A stretch of 64,000 bases of DNA, taken from Acidibrevibacterium fodinaquatile. Its GTDB lineage: Bacteria; Pseudomonadota; Alphaproteobacteria; Acetobacterales; Acetobacteraceae. The stretch is from the NCBI RefSeq assembly GCF_003352165.1, contig NZ_CP029176.1:1116001-1180000 (forward strand), in the 5' to 3' direction. Shown here piece after piece: positions 7,434 to 16,140 of this stretch (within the stretch, counting starts at the first letter, position 1; every line of letters starts with the position of its first letter). The notes under the pieces are model-generated. The model ran no database searches. It was not told where the DNA came from and saw only the letters and a program-made list of their open reading frames with translations. Position numbers and translations under genes: made by a program.

Positions 7434-8840
7434 ATGAACGACATGACGTCACCCCGCGCCAATTCCAACGCCGCTCGCGATATCGCCTCTGTCCTCCACC
7501 CTTATACCGATCTCCTGGCCCACGCCGAAACCGGCCCGCTGGTGATCACGCGTGGGGAGGGGGTGCGGGTCTGGGACGAGAACGGCAAGGCTTATATCGA
7601 GGCAATGGCCGGGCTCTGGTGCGCCTCGCTTGGCTTTAACAATGAGCGCCTGGTCGAGGCGGCGGCGGCGCAGATGCGCAAGCTTCCCTTCTACCATGCG
7701 TTTGCCGCCAAATCGCATGAGCCACTGATCACGCTCGCGGAAATGCTGCTCGCCCGCGCGCCGGTCGCCATGAGCAAGGTGTTTTTCGCCAATTCCGGCT
7801 CCGAAGCCAACGATACCGCGATCAAAATGATCTGGTATTTCAACAACGCGCTCGGGCGCCCGCAGAAGAAAAAAATCATCGGCCGGGTCAAGGGATATCA
7901 CGGCATTACGCTGGCCTCCGCCTCGCTCACCGGGCTGCCCGCCAATCATCGCTCCTTCGATGTGCCGCTGCCTGGGTTTTTGCACACCATCACGCCGCAT
8001 TTTTATCACGGCGCGCAGCCTGGCGAGAGCGAGCGCGATTTCGCCGCCCGCTGTGCCGCGGAACTCGAAGCCCTGATCCTCGCCGAGGGACCGGAGACCA
8101 TCGCCGGCATGTTTGCCGAGCCCGTGATGGGCGCCGGCGGCGTGATCGTGCCGCCGGAGGGGTATTTCCCGGCGATCCAAGCGGTGTTGCGCAAATACGA
8201 CATCCTGCTCGTCGCCGACGAGGTGATCTGCGGCTTCGGGCGCACCGGCAATTACTGGGGCAGCCAGACCCTCGGCGTGACGCCGGACATCCTCACCTGC
8301 GCCAAAGCCCTTTCGGCGTCGTTTTTGCCGATCAGCGCGGTGATGGTGAATGCGCGGGTGTTCGCGGCCTTGGCCGAGGAATCGCACAAGATCGGCACGT
8401 TCGGCCATGGCTTCACCTATTCCGGCCATCCGGTGCCGGCGGCGGTCGCGATCGAGACGCTGAAAATCTATGACGAGATCGGGATTATCGATCATGTCCG
8501 CGCCGTTGTGCCGGCCTTCCAGCGCGCGCTGCATGGCTTTGCTGACCATCCGCTGGTCGGTGAGACGCGCGGTCTTGGCCTTCTTGGCGGGATTGAGCTG
8601 GTTGCCGACAAGGGGGCGCGGCAAAATTACGACCCGGCGCTCAAGATCGGCCCGCGCGCCGCGAAACTCCTCGAAAAACACGGCGTCATCGGCCGCGCCG
8701 TGCCGGGCGACACGCTGGCCTTCACGCCGCCGCTGATCATCAGCGAAAGCGAGATCGCGGAGATGTTTGCCGCCGTCCGCGGCGCGCTCGATGAGTTGCT
8801 GGCCGAGCTGACGCGAGAGGGGCTGGCGCCGCGCCTCTGA
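7434..8840 (+). CDS. Class III aminotransferase (omega-transaminase family)
   Basis: A 468-residue PLP enzyme of the omega-amino acid:pyruvate transaminase group. Motifs include AMAGLWCASLG near the N-terminus, FFANSGSEANDTAIK, the switch region KGYHGITLASASLTG, LLVADEVICGFGRTG with the cofactor aspartate, and the PLP lysine in CAKALSAS near residue 291. Close relatives use substrates such as beta-alanine, putrescine or aromatic amines with pyruvate; the substrate cannot be chosen from sequence. It ends 12 bases from the convergent gmk gene and seems to be monocistronic. Confidence 0.9.
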   Translation: MNDMTSPRANSNAARDIASVLHPYTDLLAHAETGPLVITRGEGVRVWDENGKAYIEAMAGLWCASLGFNNERLVEAAAAQMRKLPFYHAFAAKSHEPLITLAEMLLARAPVAMSKVFFANSGSEANDTAIKMIWYFNNALGRPQKKKIIGRVKGYHGITLASASLTGLPANHRSFDVPLPGFLHTITPHFYHGAQPGESERDFAARCAAELEALILAEGPETIAGMFAEPVMGAGGVIVPPEGYFPAIQAVLRKYDILLVADEVICGFGRTGNYWGSQTLGVTPDILTCAKALSASFLPISAVMVNARVFAALAEESHKIGTFGHGFTYSGHPVPAAVAIETLKIYDEIGIIDHVRAVVPAFQRALHGFADHPLVGETRGLGLLGGIELVADKGARQNYDPALKIGPRAAKLLEKHGVIGRAVPGDTLAFTPPLIISESEIAEMFAAVRGALDELLAELTREGLAPRL

Positions 8841-8852
8841 CGGCGGGACGCC

Positions 8853-9470
8853 TCAGCCGGGGACACCCTTCGCGAGCCAGGTCTGGCGCGCGGTTGCGGC
8901 GCGCGCGGCGCGGAGGATGGCGCCCGTCGTTGCAATCGCCTCGGCGAGCGTTTCGTTGACGATGCAGTAGTCGAATTCGTTGGCGTGGGCGATTTCGTCC
9001 TCGGCCGCCGCCATGCGGCGCGTGATTTCCGCCGGCGCATCGCCGCGGGCGCGGAGGCGGGCTTCGAGGTCGGCGAGCGTCGGCGGCATGATGAAAACCC
9101 CGACGACATCGCCGGGGAGGGCAGCGCGCAACTGCCGATGACCCTGCCAGTCGATATCGAACAGCACGTCCTCGCCGCGCGCGAGCGCGGCCGCGACCGG
9201 CGCGCGGGGCGTGCCATAACGCTGGCCGAAAACGTCCGCCCATTCGAGCAACGCGCCGGCTTCGATCATGGCGTCGAACGCTGGCCGGTCGCGAAAGAAA
9301 TAATGGATGCCCTCTTGCTCGCCGGCGCGCGGGGCGCGGGTGGTCGCGCTGATCGAGAGGTGAAGGCCGGGTTCGGCGGCGAGAAGGGCGCGGCTGATCG
9401 AGGTTTTCCCGGCGCCGGAGGGCGCGGCGAGCACGAGGCAGAGGCCGCGGCGGGGAAAACGCGGGCTCAT
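8853..9470 (-). CDS. gmk: Guanylate kinase
   Basis: Gmk phosphorylates GMP to GDP. The ATG at 9470 gives a 205-residue protein with the P-loop APSGAGKTS (Lys22), ISATTRAPRAGE, and the GMP-binding YGTPRAPV; it also has DVLFDIDWQG and FIMPPTLADLEARL, both typical of the family. The frame is open upstream but that part belongs to yicC in another frame. The start overlaps the yicC stop by four bases (ATGA), so the two are coupled, a widespread gene pair. Confidence 0.95.
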   Translation of the reverse strand: MSPRFPRRGLCLVLAAPSGAGKTSISRALLAAEPGLHLSISATTRAPRAGEQEGIHYFFRDRPAFDAMIEAGALLEWADVFGQRYGTPRAPVAAALARGEDVLFDIDWQGHRQLRAALPGDVVGVFIMPPTLADLEARLRARGDAPAEITRRMAAAEDEIAHANEFDYCIVNETLAEAIATTGAILRAARAATARQTWLAKGVPG

Positions 9471-10357
9471 TCGACGTTTTGCACCTGCTCGCGGAGTTGC
9501 TCGATCGCCGCCTTGAGCCGCAGCCCGCAGGCCGAGAGCGCCGTGGTCGCCGCCTTGCTGCAGAGGGTATTGGCCTCGCGCTGGAATTCCTGGACCAGGA
9601 AATCGAAGCGCCGCCCGACCGCGCCGGTCTCTTCGAGCAGGGCGCGGGCGGCGACGAGATGGCTTGCGAGGCGGTCGAGTTCTTCGCGGATGTCGGCGCG
9701 GGTCGCGAGCAGCGCGACCTCCTGTGCCAGACGCTCGGCGGGGAGGGGGATGTCGCGGCCGCGCAGCAGGGCGTCGAGCTGCTCGGCAAGCCGTGTTCGC
9801 AGCGCGTCGGGCTGCGTGTCCGCGAGCGCTGCCGCCTCGGCATGGAGGGCGGCGATCTCGGCGAGGATGGCGCCGAGCAAGCTTGCGAGCCGCGCCCCTT
9901 CCGCGCCGCGCATGGCGGTGAGGCCGGCAAGCGCGGTGGCGAAGCCGGCCGTGACCATCTGTGTCTCGGCCTCGTCCGGTGGTTCGCGCTCGCTCGCCCC
10001 GCGCAGCACGCCGGGCAGCGCGAGCAGAGCCTCGGCGCGCGGCGGCGACCCGCCGGGGATGCGGTGGGCGAGGGCAAGGGCGAGGGCGAGGACGTGTTCG
10101 AGCGCATCGGGATCCGGCTCCAGCCGCGCCCCGCGCGCGCGCCGGATGGTGAGGCTCGCGGTGACAGTGCCGCGCCGCAAAACCTTCACTGCGGCCTCGC
10201 GCAGGCCCGGCTCCAGCGCATCGAAGCCGGGCGGCAGACGAAAGCGGAGGTCGAGCCCGCGGCCATTGACCGAGCGCAGCTCCCAAAGGAAGCCAAAGCC
10301 GTCCCGCTCGCCCTCGCTCTGGGCGAAACCGGTCATCGAGGCAAGGGTGCTGTTCAT
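9467..10357 (-). CDS. yicC: YicC family endoribonuclease-like protein
   Basis: The start at 10357 gives MNSTLASMTGFAQ, where the MTGFA signature is at residue 8 as in most YicC proteins; total 296 residues. Further landmarks are ELRSVNGRGLDLRFRLP near the N-terminus and, at the C-terminus, GRRFDFLVQEFQREANTLCSK. YicC proteins are soluble and have been shown to act as endoribonucleases in bacteria. It forms an operon with gmk (four-base overlap). The frame is open upstream to 10669 without similarity. Confidence 0.93.
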   Translation of the reverse strand: MNSTLASMTGFAQSEGERDGFGFLWELRSVNGRGLDLRFRLPPGFDALEPGLREAAVKVLRRGTVTASLTIRRARGARLEPDPDALEHVLALALALAHRIPGGSPPRAEALLALPGVLRGASEREPPDEAETQMVTAGFATALAGLTAMRGAEGARLASLLGAILAEIAALHAEAAALADTQPDALRTRLAEQLDALLRGRDIPLPAERLAQEVALLATRADIREELDRLASHLVAARALLEETGAVGRRFDFLVQEFQREANTLCSKAATTALSACGLRLKAAIEQLREQVQNVE

Positions 10358-10519
10358 CGCCGCCGTCGTCTCCGCCCAATCGCTGTCGCCTTCTAGCCTC
10401 TTCGGGAAGTCCGGGGAAGGCGATCCGCGCCGCGCCGGTGCCGGGCGATTGACCGGCCGCCCCCAGCTCCCGCACACTGGTCGAGATTCATGATCACCCG
10501 AGGAAACGAGGCAACCGAC

Positions 10520-11395
10520 ATGTCGCTCCCCCTTCCCACCGCTCAGATCGCCGGTGTCCATCATTTCCGTCTCGGCGATTTCGTCGTCAGCGCCATCAAT
10601 GACGGCATTTTCGAGGTCACGCTCGACGTGATGGCGAATATCGATCGCGCCGAGGCCGAGGCGCTGCAAGCCGCCGCCTTCCGCCGCATGCCGCCACGCA
10701 TCACCATCAACGCCTTCCTGGTCAATGATGGCCAGTCACTCACCTTGATCGATAGCGGCTGCGGCACCATCGGCGGGCCGGCGGCGGGGGCGTTCGGGCG
10801 CCGTCTCGCCGCGCTCGGGGTCGCGCCGAGCGCGATCAAGCGGGTGCTGGTGACGCATATGCATATCGATCATGTCTCTGGCCTCGTCGATGGCGAGGGC
10901 AGACCTGTGTTTCCCGAGGCGGAGATCGTCGTTCATGAGCAGGAGGCGAAATTCTGGCTGGGCGCCGTGCCGGCCGGCGCGCCGGACGGGCTGCGTGATG
11001 CGTTTGGGGTCGCACAGCGTGGCATCGGCCCCTATCGCGAGCGCCTGCGCACGGTTTCCGGCGGCGAGGTCGCGCCCGGCATCACCCTCATCCCCGCGCC
11101 CGGCCATACCCCCGGCCATTCCGGCTACGCGCTGCAGTCCGGCCGCGAGCATCTGCTGATCTGGGGCGATATCGTGCATATGCCCGGGGTGCAGTTCGCC
11201 GAACCCGAGGCCGGCATGGTGTTCGACATCGACCCCGCCGCGGCGCGCGCGTCGCGCAAGCGGATTTTCGACATGGCGGCGAGCGAGCGCACCCGGGTTG
11301 CCGGCATGCATCTCGATTTCCCGACATTTGGCCATGTCACACGCGCCGCGCGCGGTTACGCTTTCGTCCCCGAGGTCTGGTATCCCGATGTTTGA
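10520..11395 (+). CDS. Metallo-beta-lactamase fold hydrolase
   Basis: The ATG at 10520 is preceded by an AGGAAACGAGG ribosome-site region, so it is preferred to the ATG at 10490. The 291-residue protein has the zinc motif HMHIDH (residues 113-118), a second-metal histidine in PGHTPGHSGY, and GDIVHMPG with the bridging aspartate. Its layout resembles AHL-lactonase-like and other alpha-proteobacterial MBL hydrolases (about 290 residues) but the substrate is unknown. It is divergent from yicC and overlaps the following small gene's possible TTG start. Confidence 0.88.
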   Translation: MSLPLPTAQIAGVHHFRLGDFVVSAINDGIFEVTLDVMANIDRAEAEALQAAAFRRMPPRITINAFLVNDGQSLTLIDSGCGTIGGPAAGAFGRRLAALGVAPSAIKRVLVTHMHIDHVSGLVDGEGRPVFPEAEIVVHEQEAKFWLGAVPAGAPDGLRDAFGVAQRGIGPYRERLRTVSGGEVAPGITLIPAPGHTPGHSGYALQSGREHLLIWGDIVHMPGVQFAEPEAGMVFDIDPAAARASRKRIFDMAASERTRVAGMHLDFPTFGHVTRAARGYAFVPEVWYPDV

Positions 11396-11409
11396 GCGAA
11401 ATCTCCGCC

Positions 11410-11601
11410 GTGAGGGCGCTTTGGTGGCTCGCTTTCCTCGCGCTCCCGCTCGCCCGATGCGCGCCCGTCGACCCGATCCAGCAGAAATGCCTCTATCAGG
11501 CGGAGGCGGCGGTTCTGCCGGATATGAACGCGGACAACCCGGAGACGCTCTCTCAAATCACCGATCTTCGCGCTGCCTGTGAGCAGGCGAACGGCGAATG
11601 A
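11410..11601 (+). CDS. Small predicted lipoprotein
   Basis: A GTG at 11410 yields a 63-residue product starting MRALWWLAFLALPLARCAP: a positively charged tip, a short hydrophobic core and a lipobox LARC with the lipidated cysteine near residue 17. A TTG at 11392 in the same frame overlaps the upstream stop and would add six residues, spoiling the signal peptide. The mature part is acidic and has two further cysteines (KCLYQAEAAVL and LRAACEQ) that could form a disulfide. No known family recognised. It follows the hydrolase gene without a gap and converges on the GNAT gene. Confidence 0.6.
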   Translation: MRALWWLAFLALPLARCAPVDPIQQKCLYQAEAAVLPDMNADNPETLSQITDLRAACEQANGE

Positions 11602-11629
11602 CACCAGCGCCGCCCGGTCACGTCGCCCA

Positions 11630-12184
11630 TCACGTCGCGCGCGAGGCGGATTCGACCAAGCGCTCGATCGGGTCCCAGGCGAAGGCGATCTGCGCCAGTG
11701 TCTGGCCGGCGACGCGCGTGTGGCTTTCGGCGACCGCGCGGCCGCCGAGATGCTGGTAGAAAAACCGGCTCGGATTGTCGCGCAGCACCCAGAGAAAGAC
11801 CGAGCGGCAGCCGATCGCCGCGAGCTGTTGGGCGGCGGTTGCGAGCAGAAGCCGGCCGAGCCCGCGTTCGCGCCAGTCATCGAGAACGTAGAGGGTTTCG
11901 ATTTCGCCATCGGCAAGGTCGCGGCCGCGGTTGGCGGTGACGAAGCCGATGATGCGCGCCCCGGGCACGAGGCTGCTCGGCAGATCGCGGCCCGACGCGG
12001 TCAGGACATGCACACTCGCGCCGCCGCGGATGGCGCTGTCATAATGGGCGGCCTGACGCGGCACCGAGAGTCGGGCGAGATAGTCATCGGGGAGGATCCC
12101 GGGATAGGCGCTGCGCCAAGCCGCGACATGCACCGCCCCGATCGCCGCCGCATCGGCCGGGCGGGCGCGGCGGATGGCGATCAT
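11630..12184 (-). CDS. GNAT family N-acetyltransferase
   Basis: The 184-residue protein shows the GNAT fold: an N-terminal strand-helix IAIRRARPADAAAIGAVH, the beta4 strand IETLYVLDDW, the acetyl-CoA loop RERGLGRLLL (about residues 104-113) and a C-terminal SVFLWVLRDNPSRFFYQHLG. The pattern YV-GxG-NxxxxxFYxxLG is typical of acetyltransferases of amines or amino acids, target unknown. The start codon overlaps the stop of the RsmB-like gene by four bases, so it is the last gene of a three-gene unit. Confidence 0.88.
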   Translation of the reverse strand: MIAIRRARPADAAAIGAVHVAAWRSAYPGILPDDYLARLSVPRQAAHYDSAIRGGASVHVLTASGRDLPSSLVPGARIIGFVTANRGRDLADGEIETLYVLDDWRERGLGRLLLATAAQQLAAIGCRSVFLWVLRDNPSRFFYQHLGGRAVAESHTRVAGQTLAQIAFAWDPIERLVESASRAT

Positions 12185-13482
12185 GGCGCGCGCTCCAGCA
12201 CGGCGGCGAAGAACCCGTCCGTGCCATGGCGGTGCGGGGTCAGGCTGAGATAGAGGCCGGCGCCGAGCGCCGCCGCGGCGGCACTGCCGAAAGGCCAGAT
12301 AGCGGCGAGCTCGCGGGGCGCGAAATCGCCGTGATGGGTCAGAAATGCGGACACTTGCGCCTCATTCTCCTCGGCCAGCAATGAGCAGGTAGCGTAGACG
12401 AGACGCCCCCCCTTGCGCACCAATTTTGCGGCCTGGGCGAGAATTTCCTGCTGGCGTGTGAGCAGCTCCGAGAGGTCGCTGGGGGTGAGGGTACGCCGCG
12501 CGTCGGGGTTGCGCCGCCAGGTGCCGGTGCCGGTGCAGGGCGCATCGACGAAAACGCGGTCGAACCCGCCGAGATGGCGCTTGATCCATTTGTCGCCGGG
12601 AACCAGATGATGCCGCTCGACATTATGAACCCCGGCGCGCCGCAGCCGCTTGAGCGCGCCCTCGAGCCGTGGCGCCGAGACGTCGCAGGCGACGAGATGG
12701 CCGCGATTGTCCATCATCATCGCCATCGCGAGGGTTTTGCCGCCGGCGCCGGCGCAGAAATCGACCACCCGCATCCCCGGCCGGGCATCGGCCAGCGCCG
12801 CCGCGAGCTGGCTGCCCTCGTCCTGGATTTCAACCCAGCCGTCACGAAACGGGGCGGTCGCGGTGATCGGCGGCCGGCCGGCAACGCGCAGCCCCCAGGG
12901 CGAATGGGGGGTCGGTTCCGCGATGATGCCGGCTTGCGCGAGGGCCGCCCGTGCGGCCTCTCGCGTCGTTTTGAGCAGATTGACACGGAGATCGAGGGGT
13001 GCGGGGCGGGCGAGGGCGGCCAATTCATCGGCGAGATCGGCGCCGAAGCGGGCGGCGAGGAGGGGGTGGAGAAAATCCGGCACTTCGTTGTGCACGGCAT
13101 CGGGCATGCGGGGATGGGCGAGCGTGTGGCCGGAAAGCCGCGTCAAAATCGCCCGCTCGCGCTCATCGAGCACCATCGGCGCATAACGACCGCCGGAAAA
13201 CAGCGCGTCCACGGCATCCAACGGAGTGCCGGTGAGCAGCATCAGCGCGCCGAGACGGAGCCGCGGGCTCGCGCCACCCTCCGCGCCGAGCCACCAATCG
13301 AGCCGGCGCCAGGCGCGGAGCACCGCCCAGACCTGTTCGGAGACCGCGCGTCGGTCGCTCGCGCCGATGAAGCGGCGGGCACGAAAGAAGTCGCTCGCGA
13401 TCGCGTCGGCGGGCTTGCGCGGCGTCTCGGTGATGGCGGTGAGCAGCTCGATCGCGCTCGCCAGGCGGGCCGCGGGGGTCAC
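12181..13482 (-). CDS. RsmB-like 16S rRNA m5C methyltransferase
   Basis: The 433-residue protein combines an N-terminal NusB-like helical domain (about residues 1-130) with a Rossmann methyltransferase of the NOL1/NOP2/Sun family. SAM-binding FCAGAGGKTLAM, DAPCTGTGTWRRNPD and the catalytic cysteine in VYATCSLLAEEN are visible. Such enzymes methylate C5 of a cytosine in 16S rRNA. No ATG fits the N-terminus; GTG at 13482 gives MTPAARLASAIELL, the usual beginning, 25 bases after the upstream gene. A Shine-Dalgarno sequence is not obvious. Whether it is RsmB or a lineage paralogue is not certain. Confidence 0.88.
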   Translation of the reverse strand: MTPAARLASAIELLTAITETPRKPADAIASDFFRARRFIGASDRRAVSEQVWAVLRAWRRLDWWLGAEGGASPRLRLGALMLLTGTPLDAVDALFSGGRYAPMVLDERERAILTRLSGHTLAHPRMPDAVHNEVPDFLHPLLAARFGADLADELAALARPAPLDLRVNLLKTTREAARAALAQAGIIAEPTPHSPWGLRVAGRPPITATAPFRDGWVEIQDEGSQLAAALADARPGMRVVDFCAGAGGKTLAMAMMMDNRGHLVACDVSAPRLEGALKRLRRAGVHNVERHHLVPGDKWIKRHLGGFDRVFVDAPCTGTGTWRRNPDARRTLTPSDLSELLTRQQEILAQAAKLVRKGGRLVYATCSLLAEENEAQVSAFLTHHGDFAPRELAAIWPFGSAAAAALGAGLYLSLTPHRHGTDGFFAAVLERAP

Positions 13483-13507
13483 GCGCGGGGGATGCCGGTT
13501 GCGGCCA

Positions 13508-14989
13508 TCACTCAGCTCTCTCCATTTCGATTTTCTCCTGATCCTCGCCGCCGGTGGCAAGGCCGTTGAGGCGCGGATCGGCTTGCCAGGCGCAGAATTT
13601 CTCCGCCCCCGGCAAACCCGCCGAGCAACCGACGACATTGGCCCGCCCTGGGTCAGGCACCGGGGTGGGCATGAAGCGCAGCGTCTCACCCTTTTTCAAT
13701 TTTGGCTTCTCGGTCATGCTCAATGTTTCGGCGAGGGCGACGGCGGTCGCCAATGGCGCGCCCTCCTGCCCCGAGCTGGCGACGGCGGCGCGGAAGCCGA
13801 AGCGCGCCGGGTTGAAGGCGATCGCGGCGGAGAGCAGCGGCGGCGGCCAGGTTTTGGGCGAGGCGGCAAGGACGAGCCCGGTGCCGCGCGCGATCCGCCC
13901 GATGCCGAAGAGATTGCCCATGGTGACGTCACAGGCAACGGCGCCGCCCTTGCGGTCGAGCGCGACGAAGCCCGTCGAGGCCGGAAGCGCGGGCAGGCTG
14001 GCGGTGCCGTCGGCTTGGGTTGCGAGCAGGGTTTTCGCATCACCTCCCGATTGTCGGTAGCGCGCCGCAACCGCGCGCGCGATGGCACGGGCGCCGCTCA
14101 CGTCCTCGCTATTATGGGTGAGGGCCTGGAACGCGGCGGCCGCGGCGATCCCGCCATCGGCCGGGAGCGGCAGGAAGGCGATGTCCGCATGGCTGCCTGG
14201 CCAACCCGGAATGATGATTGGCTCGGCGATGCTGGCCCGGGCTTTCGCGAGATCGCCGGCGGTGATCGGGCTGCCGGCATTGGCCGAGGCGCGCTCGAGC
14301 CGTGCGGCCAAGGCGCCGCCATAGAGATCGTTGACGCCATTGATGCGGATTTCGGCGAAGGTGGTGCCGAGATCGGGCTGCATCAGCGTCGTCCCCTCGG
14401 TCAGCGGGCCGCCGGTGATGGAAGCGAAGGGGCTGGCGCCGGGATCGAGGGTCAACGCCTGGCCGACGACCTTGAGGTCGCGGGCGAGCGCGGTCGAGAC
14501 CGGGACGCCGAACCGCGCGAGGCCCTCCGCCGGCTGGATCAGATTGGCGATGGTGCGGGTGCCGTGGCGCGCTTGCAGCGTGAGCAAGCCGCGGAGCAGC
14601 ATCGGCACCGCCGCCGGGCGATCGGTCGCCGTGCTCTCCGCCGGCTGGGGGAGGAACATGATCGCTTCCGGCGTCTTGGCCGGCGGGAAATAGGCGAGAC
14701 AGGCGCCGCCCGCGCCGAGCCCAGCCCGCGACGGCAGCGTGACGGCCAGCGTCAACGCGATCGTGGTCGCGGCATCGGCGGCGTTGCCGCCTTCCGAAAG
14801 CACCTCCCGCGCTTCCAGGGCGGCGCGCGGCTCATCGGCGATCACCGCGCCGAGAAAGCCAATGACATAGCCCGGCGTGCCAAGGGGCGGCCCGCCGAAA
14901 AAGAACCGCTGGGTCTGCTTGCAGGCGGCGAGCGGTAACGCCAGCGCCAGCAAGACGGCCGGCAGCGCCCGCGTTATCATGGATCGCAT
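13508..14989 (-). CDS. Gamma-glutamyltransferase-like lipoprotein
   Basis: The 493-residue protein starts with a lipoprotein signal (ALPAVLLALALPLAAC, lipidated Cys23 from the first ATG, Cys20 if the ATG at 14980 is used). The rest resembles the Ntn-hydrolase gamma-glutamyltranspeptidase fold: SEGGNAADAATTIALTLAV near residue 65 is the family's first signature, and STGFVALDRKGGAVACDVT near 338-356 matches the region of the nucleophilic threonine (Thr339 here). The canonical paired threonine-threonine-histidine of true GGT is altered, so activity may be different or lost. It heads a unit with the RsmB-like and GNAT genes. Confidence 0.75.
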   Translation of the reverse strand: MRSMITRALPAVLLALALPLAACKQTQRFFFGGPPLGTPGYVIGFLGAVIADEPRAALEAREVLSEGGNAADAATTIALTLAVTLPSRAGLGAGGACLAYFPPAKTPEAIMFLPQPAESTATDRPAAVPMLLRGLLTLQARHGTRTIANLIQPAEGLARFGVPVSTALARDLKVVGQALTLDPGASPFASITGGPLTEGTTLMQPDLGTTFAEIRINGVNDLYGGALAARLERASANAGSPITAGDLAKARASIAEPIIIPGWPGSHADIAFLPLPADGGIAAAAAFQALTHNSEDVSGARAIARAVAARYRQSGGDAKTLLATQADGTASLPALPASTGFVALDRKGGAVACDVTMGNLFGIGRIARGTGLVLAASPKTWPPPLLSAAIAFNPARFGFRAAVASSGQEGAPLATAVALAETLSMTEKPKLKKGETLRFMPTPVPDPGRANVVGCSAGLPGAEKFCAWQADPRLNGLATGGEDQEKIEMERAE

Positions 14990-15767
14990 GAGGTCATCGT
15001 CTCGTCATGTTTCTCGCCGGCACACGCTGATCGGGCGGCGGTCTCTGCTTACTTGTGGCATTGCTCTGGCGTTGCCCGCAATCTCCTATGCGCAAGAGGC
15101 TGCCGAAAGCGCGATGAGCGGCGCCGAGGGGGCGGCCATCCTCGGCCTGCTGCGGCAATCGCCGCCCGCCGACCCGGCGGCATTGCAAGCGGCGCTCTCG
15201 CGCATCGAGCGCGAGACTTTGGCACGCGCGCACGCTGCGCGGCGCCAAGCCGTTCTCGCGGCGCTGCCGCGTCTTGCCAATGATGCGCGTGACGCGGTGG
15301 CCGGCAATCCCGCCGGAAGCCGGGTTTTGGTCGAATTCTATGATGTCCGCTGCCCTTATTGTCGGGCGATGGTGCCGACGATCGAGACGATGCTGGCCGC
15401 CGACCCGGCGCTGCGCCTGGTCTTGAAGGAGTGGCCGATTCTGGGGCCGGTGAGCGAGGTTGCCGCCCGCGCCTTGCTCGCGGCGCGGCCGCAAGGGCGC
15501 TATTTTCCGCTGCGGGCGCGGTTGATGGCGGGGCCGGCGCCGCAGAGCGCGGCCGCGGTGATGGCGGCGGTGGCGGCGGTGGGGTTCGACGCGGCTGCCT
15601 TCGACCGCGCCATGGCGGACCCGGCGATCACCGCCCAGCTCGATGCGACCCGGGCGCTCGCCGGCGATCTCGGCCTGATCGGCACGCCGAGCTTCATCGC
15701 CGGCGGCGAGGTGCTGGCCGGTGCGGTCGGCGAGACCGAACTCAGCGATGCCCTCGCGGGGTCGTAA
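14988..15767 (+). CDS. DsbA family thioredoxin-like protein, exported
   Basis: The 259-residue protein has a twin-arginine-like signal (GRRSLLTCGIALALPAISYA) and a thioredoxin fold with the active site CPYC in VEFYDVRCPYCRAM near residue 120; GTPSFIAGGE near 240 provides the cis-proline region. This is the DsbA/BdbD-type group of periplasmic oxidoreductases, probably acting on disulfides of envelope proteins. The ATG at 14988 (or 14979) abuts the divergent start of the GGT-like gene, so each gene's ribosome site lies within or beside the other's 5' end. Start is therefore somewhat uncertain. Confidence 0.85.
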   Translation: MRSSSRHVSRRHTLIGRRSLLTCGIALALPAISYAQEAAESAMSGAEGAAILGLLRQSPPADPAALQAALSRIERETLARAHAARRQAVLAALPRLANDARDAVAGNPAGSRVLVEFYDVRCPYCRAMVPTIETMLAADPALRLVLKEWPILGPVSEVAARALLAARPQGRYFPLRARLMAGPAPQSAAAVMAAVAAVGFDAAAFDRAMADPAITAQLDATRALAGDLGLIGTPSFIAGGEVLAGAVGETELSDALAGS

Positions 15768-15788
15768 GCGCGCTTGCTGGCCGGTGCC

Positions 15789-15842
15789 GGCTTTGCGAAA
15801 AGCGTGGGCTTTGCGAAAAGCGGGGGCTTTGTGAAATGCAGG
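15789..15842 (+). repeat. Three 18-bp tandem repeats
   Basis: Units start at 15789, 15807 and 15825. The first two are nearly identical (GGCTTTGCGAAAAGCG plus two variable bases); the third has drifted (GGCTTTGTGAAATGCA). Each unit is itself a small hairpin, GCTTT against AAAGC. The block lies between the DsbA-family gene and the next small gene and may influence mRNA structure just upstream of that gene's start. Confidence 0.85.
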
Positions 15843-15861
15843 GCGGAGCGGAGGTGGGGCG

Positions 15862-16140
15862 ATGACGAAACGAGTGACTAACACGGTGCCGAAAGCGCAG
15901 GATGCAAGCGCGGAGGGTGCGCCAGGGTTGAGCCCCGGCCAACGCGCCTATGAAGCGCGGCGAGCGGCGAAAGCCGGCATGAGTCTCGATAAATGGCTCG
16001 CCCATAAGGCACGGGAAGAGGCCATGGCCGCCAAGGCGGAGATGGCCCATGTGACGAAAGCCGGCAAGCCCGCCAAGGCGGCGAAGCAGGGATTTTTCGC
16101 CCGGCTGCTGGAACGCGCCCAGCGCCCGCTCGGCTCCTGA
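15862..16140 (+). CDS. Small conserved hypothetical protein (92 aa)
   Basis: The ATG at 15862 lies a few bases after GGAGGTGGGGC, an excellent ribosome site. The product is strongly basic and alanine-rich, with a predicted helix around AYEARRAAKAGMSLDKWL and another in AREEAMAAKAEMAHV, then a lysine-rich tail. No signal peptide or known domain. It could be a nucleic-acid-binding or ribosome-associated small protein; that is speculation. The next gene begins at its stop. Confidence 0.65.
   Translation: MTKRVTNTVPKAQDASAEGAPGLSPGQRAYEARRAAKAGMSLDKWLAHKAREEAMAAKAEMAHVTKAGKPAKAAKQGFFARLLERAQRPLGS

Noticed and set aside
7449-8681. 410-codon minus-strand frame opposite the transaminase gene
   Set aside because: Composition is that of an antisense shadow and the plus-strand gene is a clear family member.
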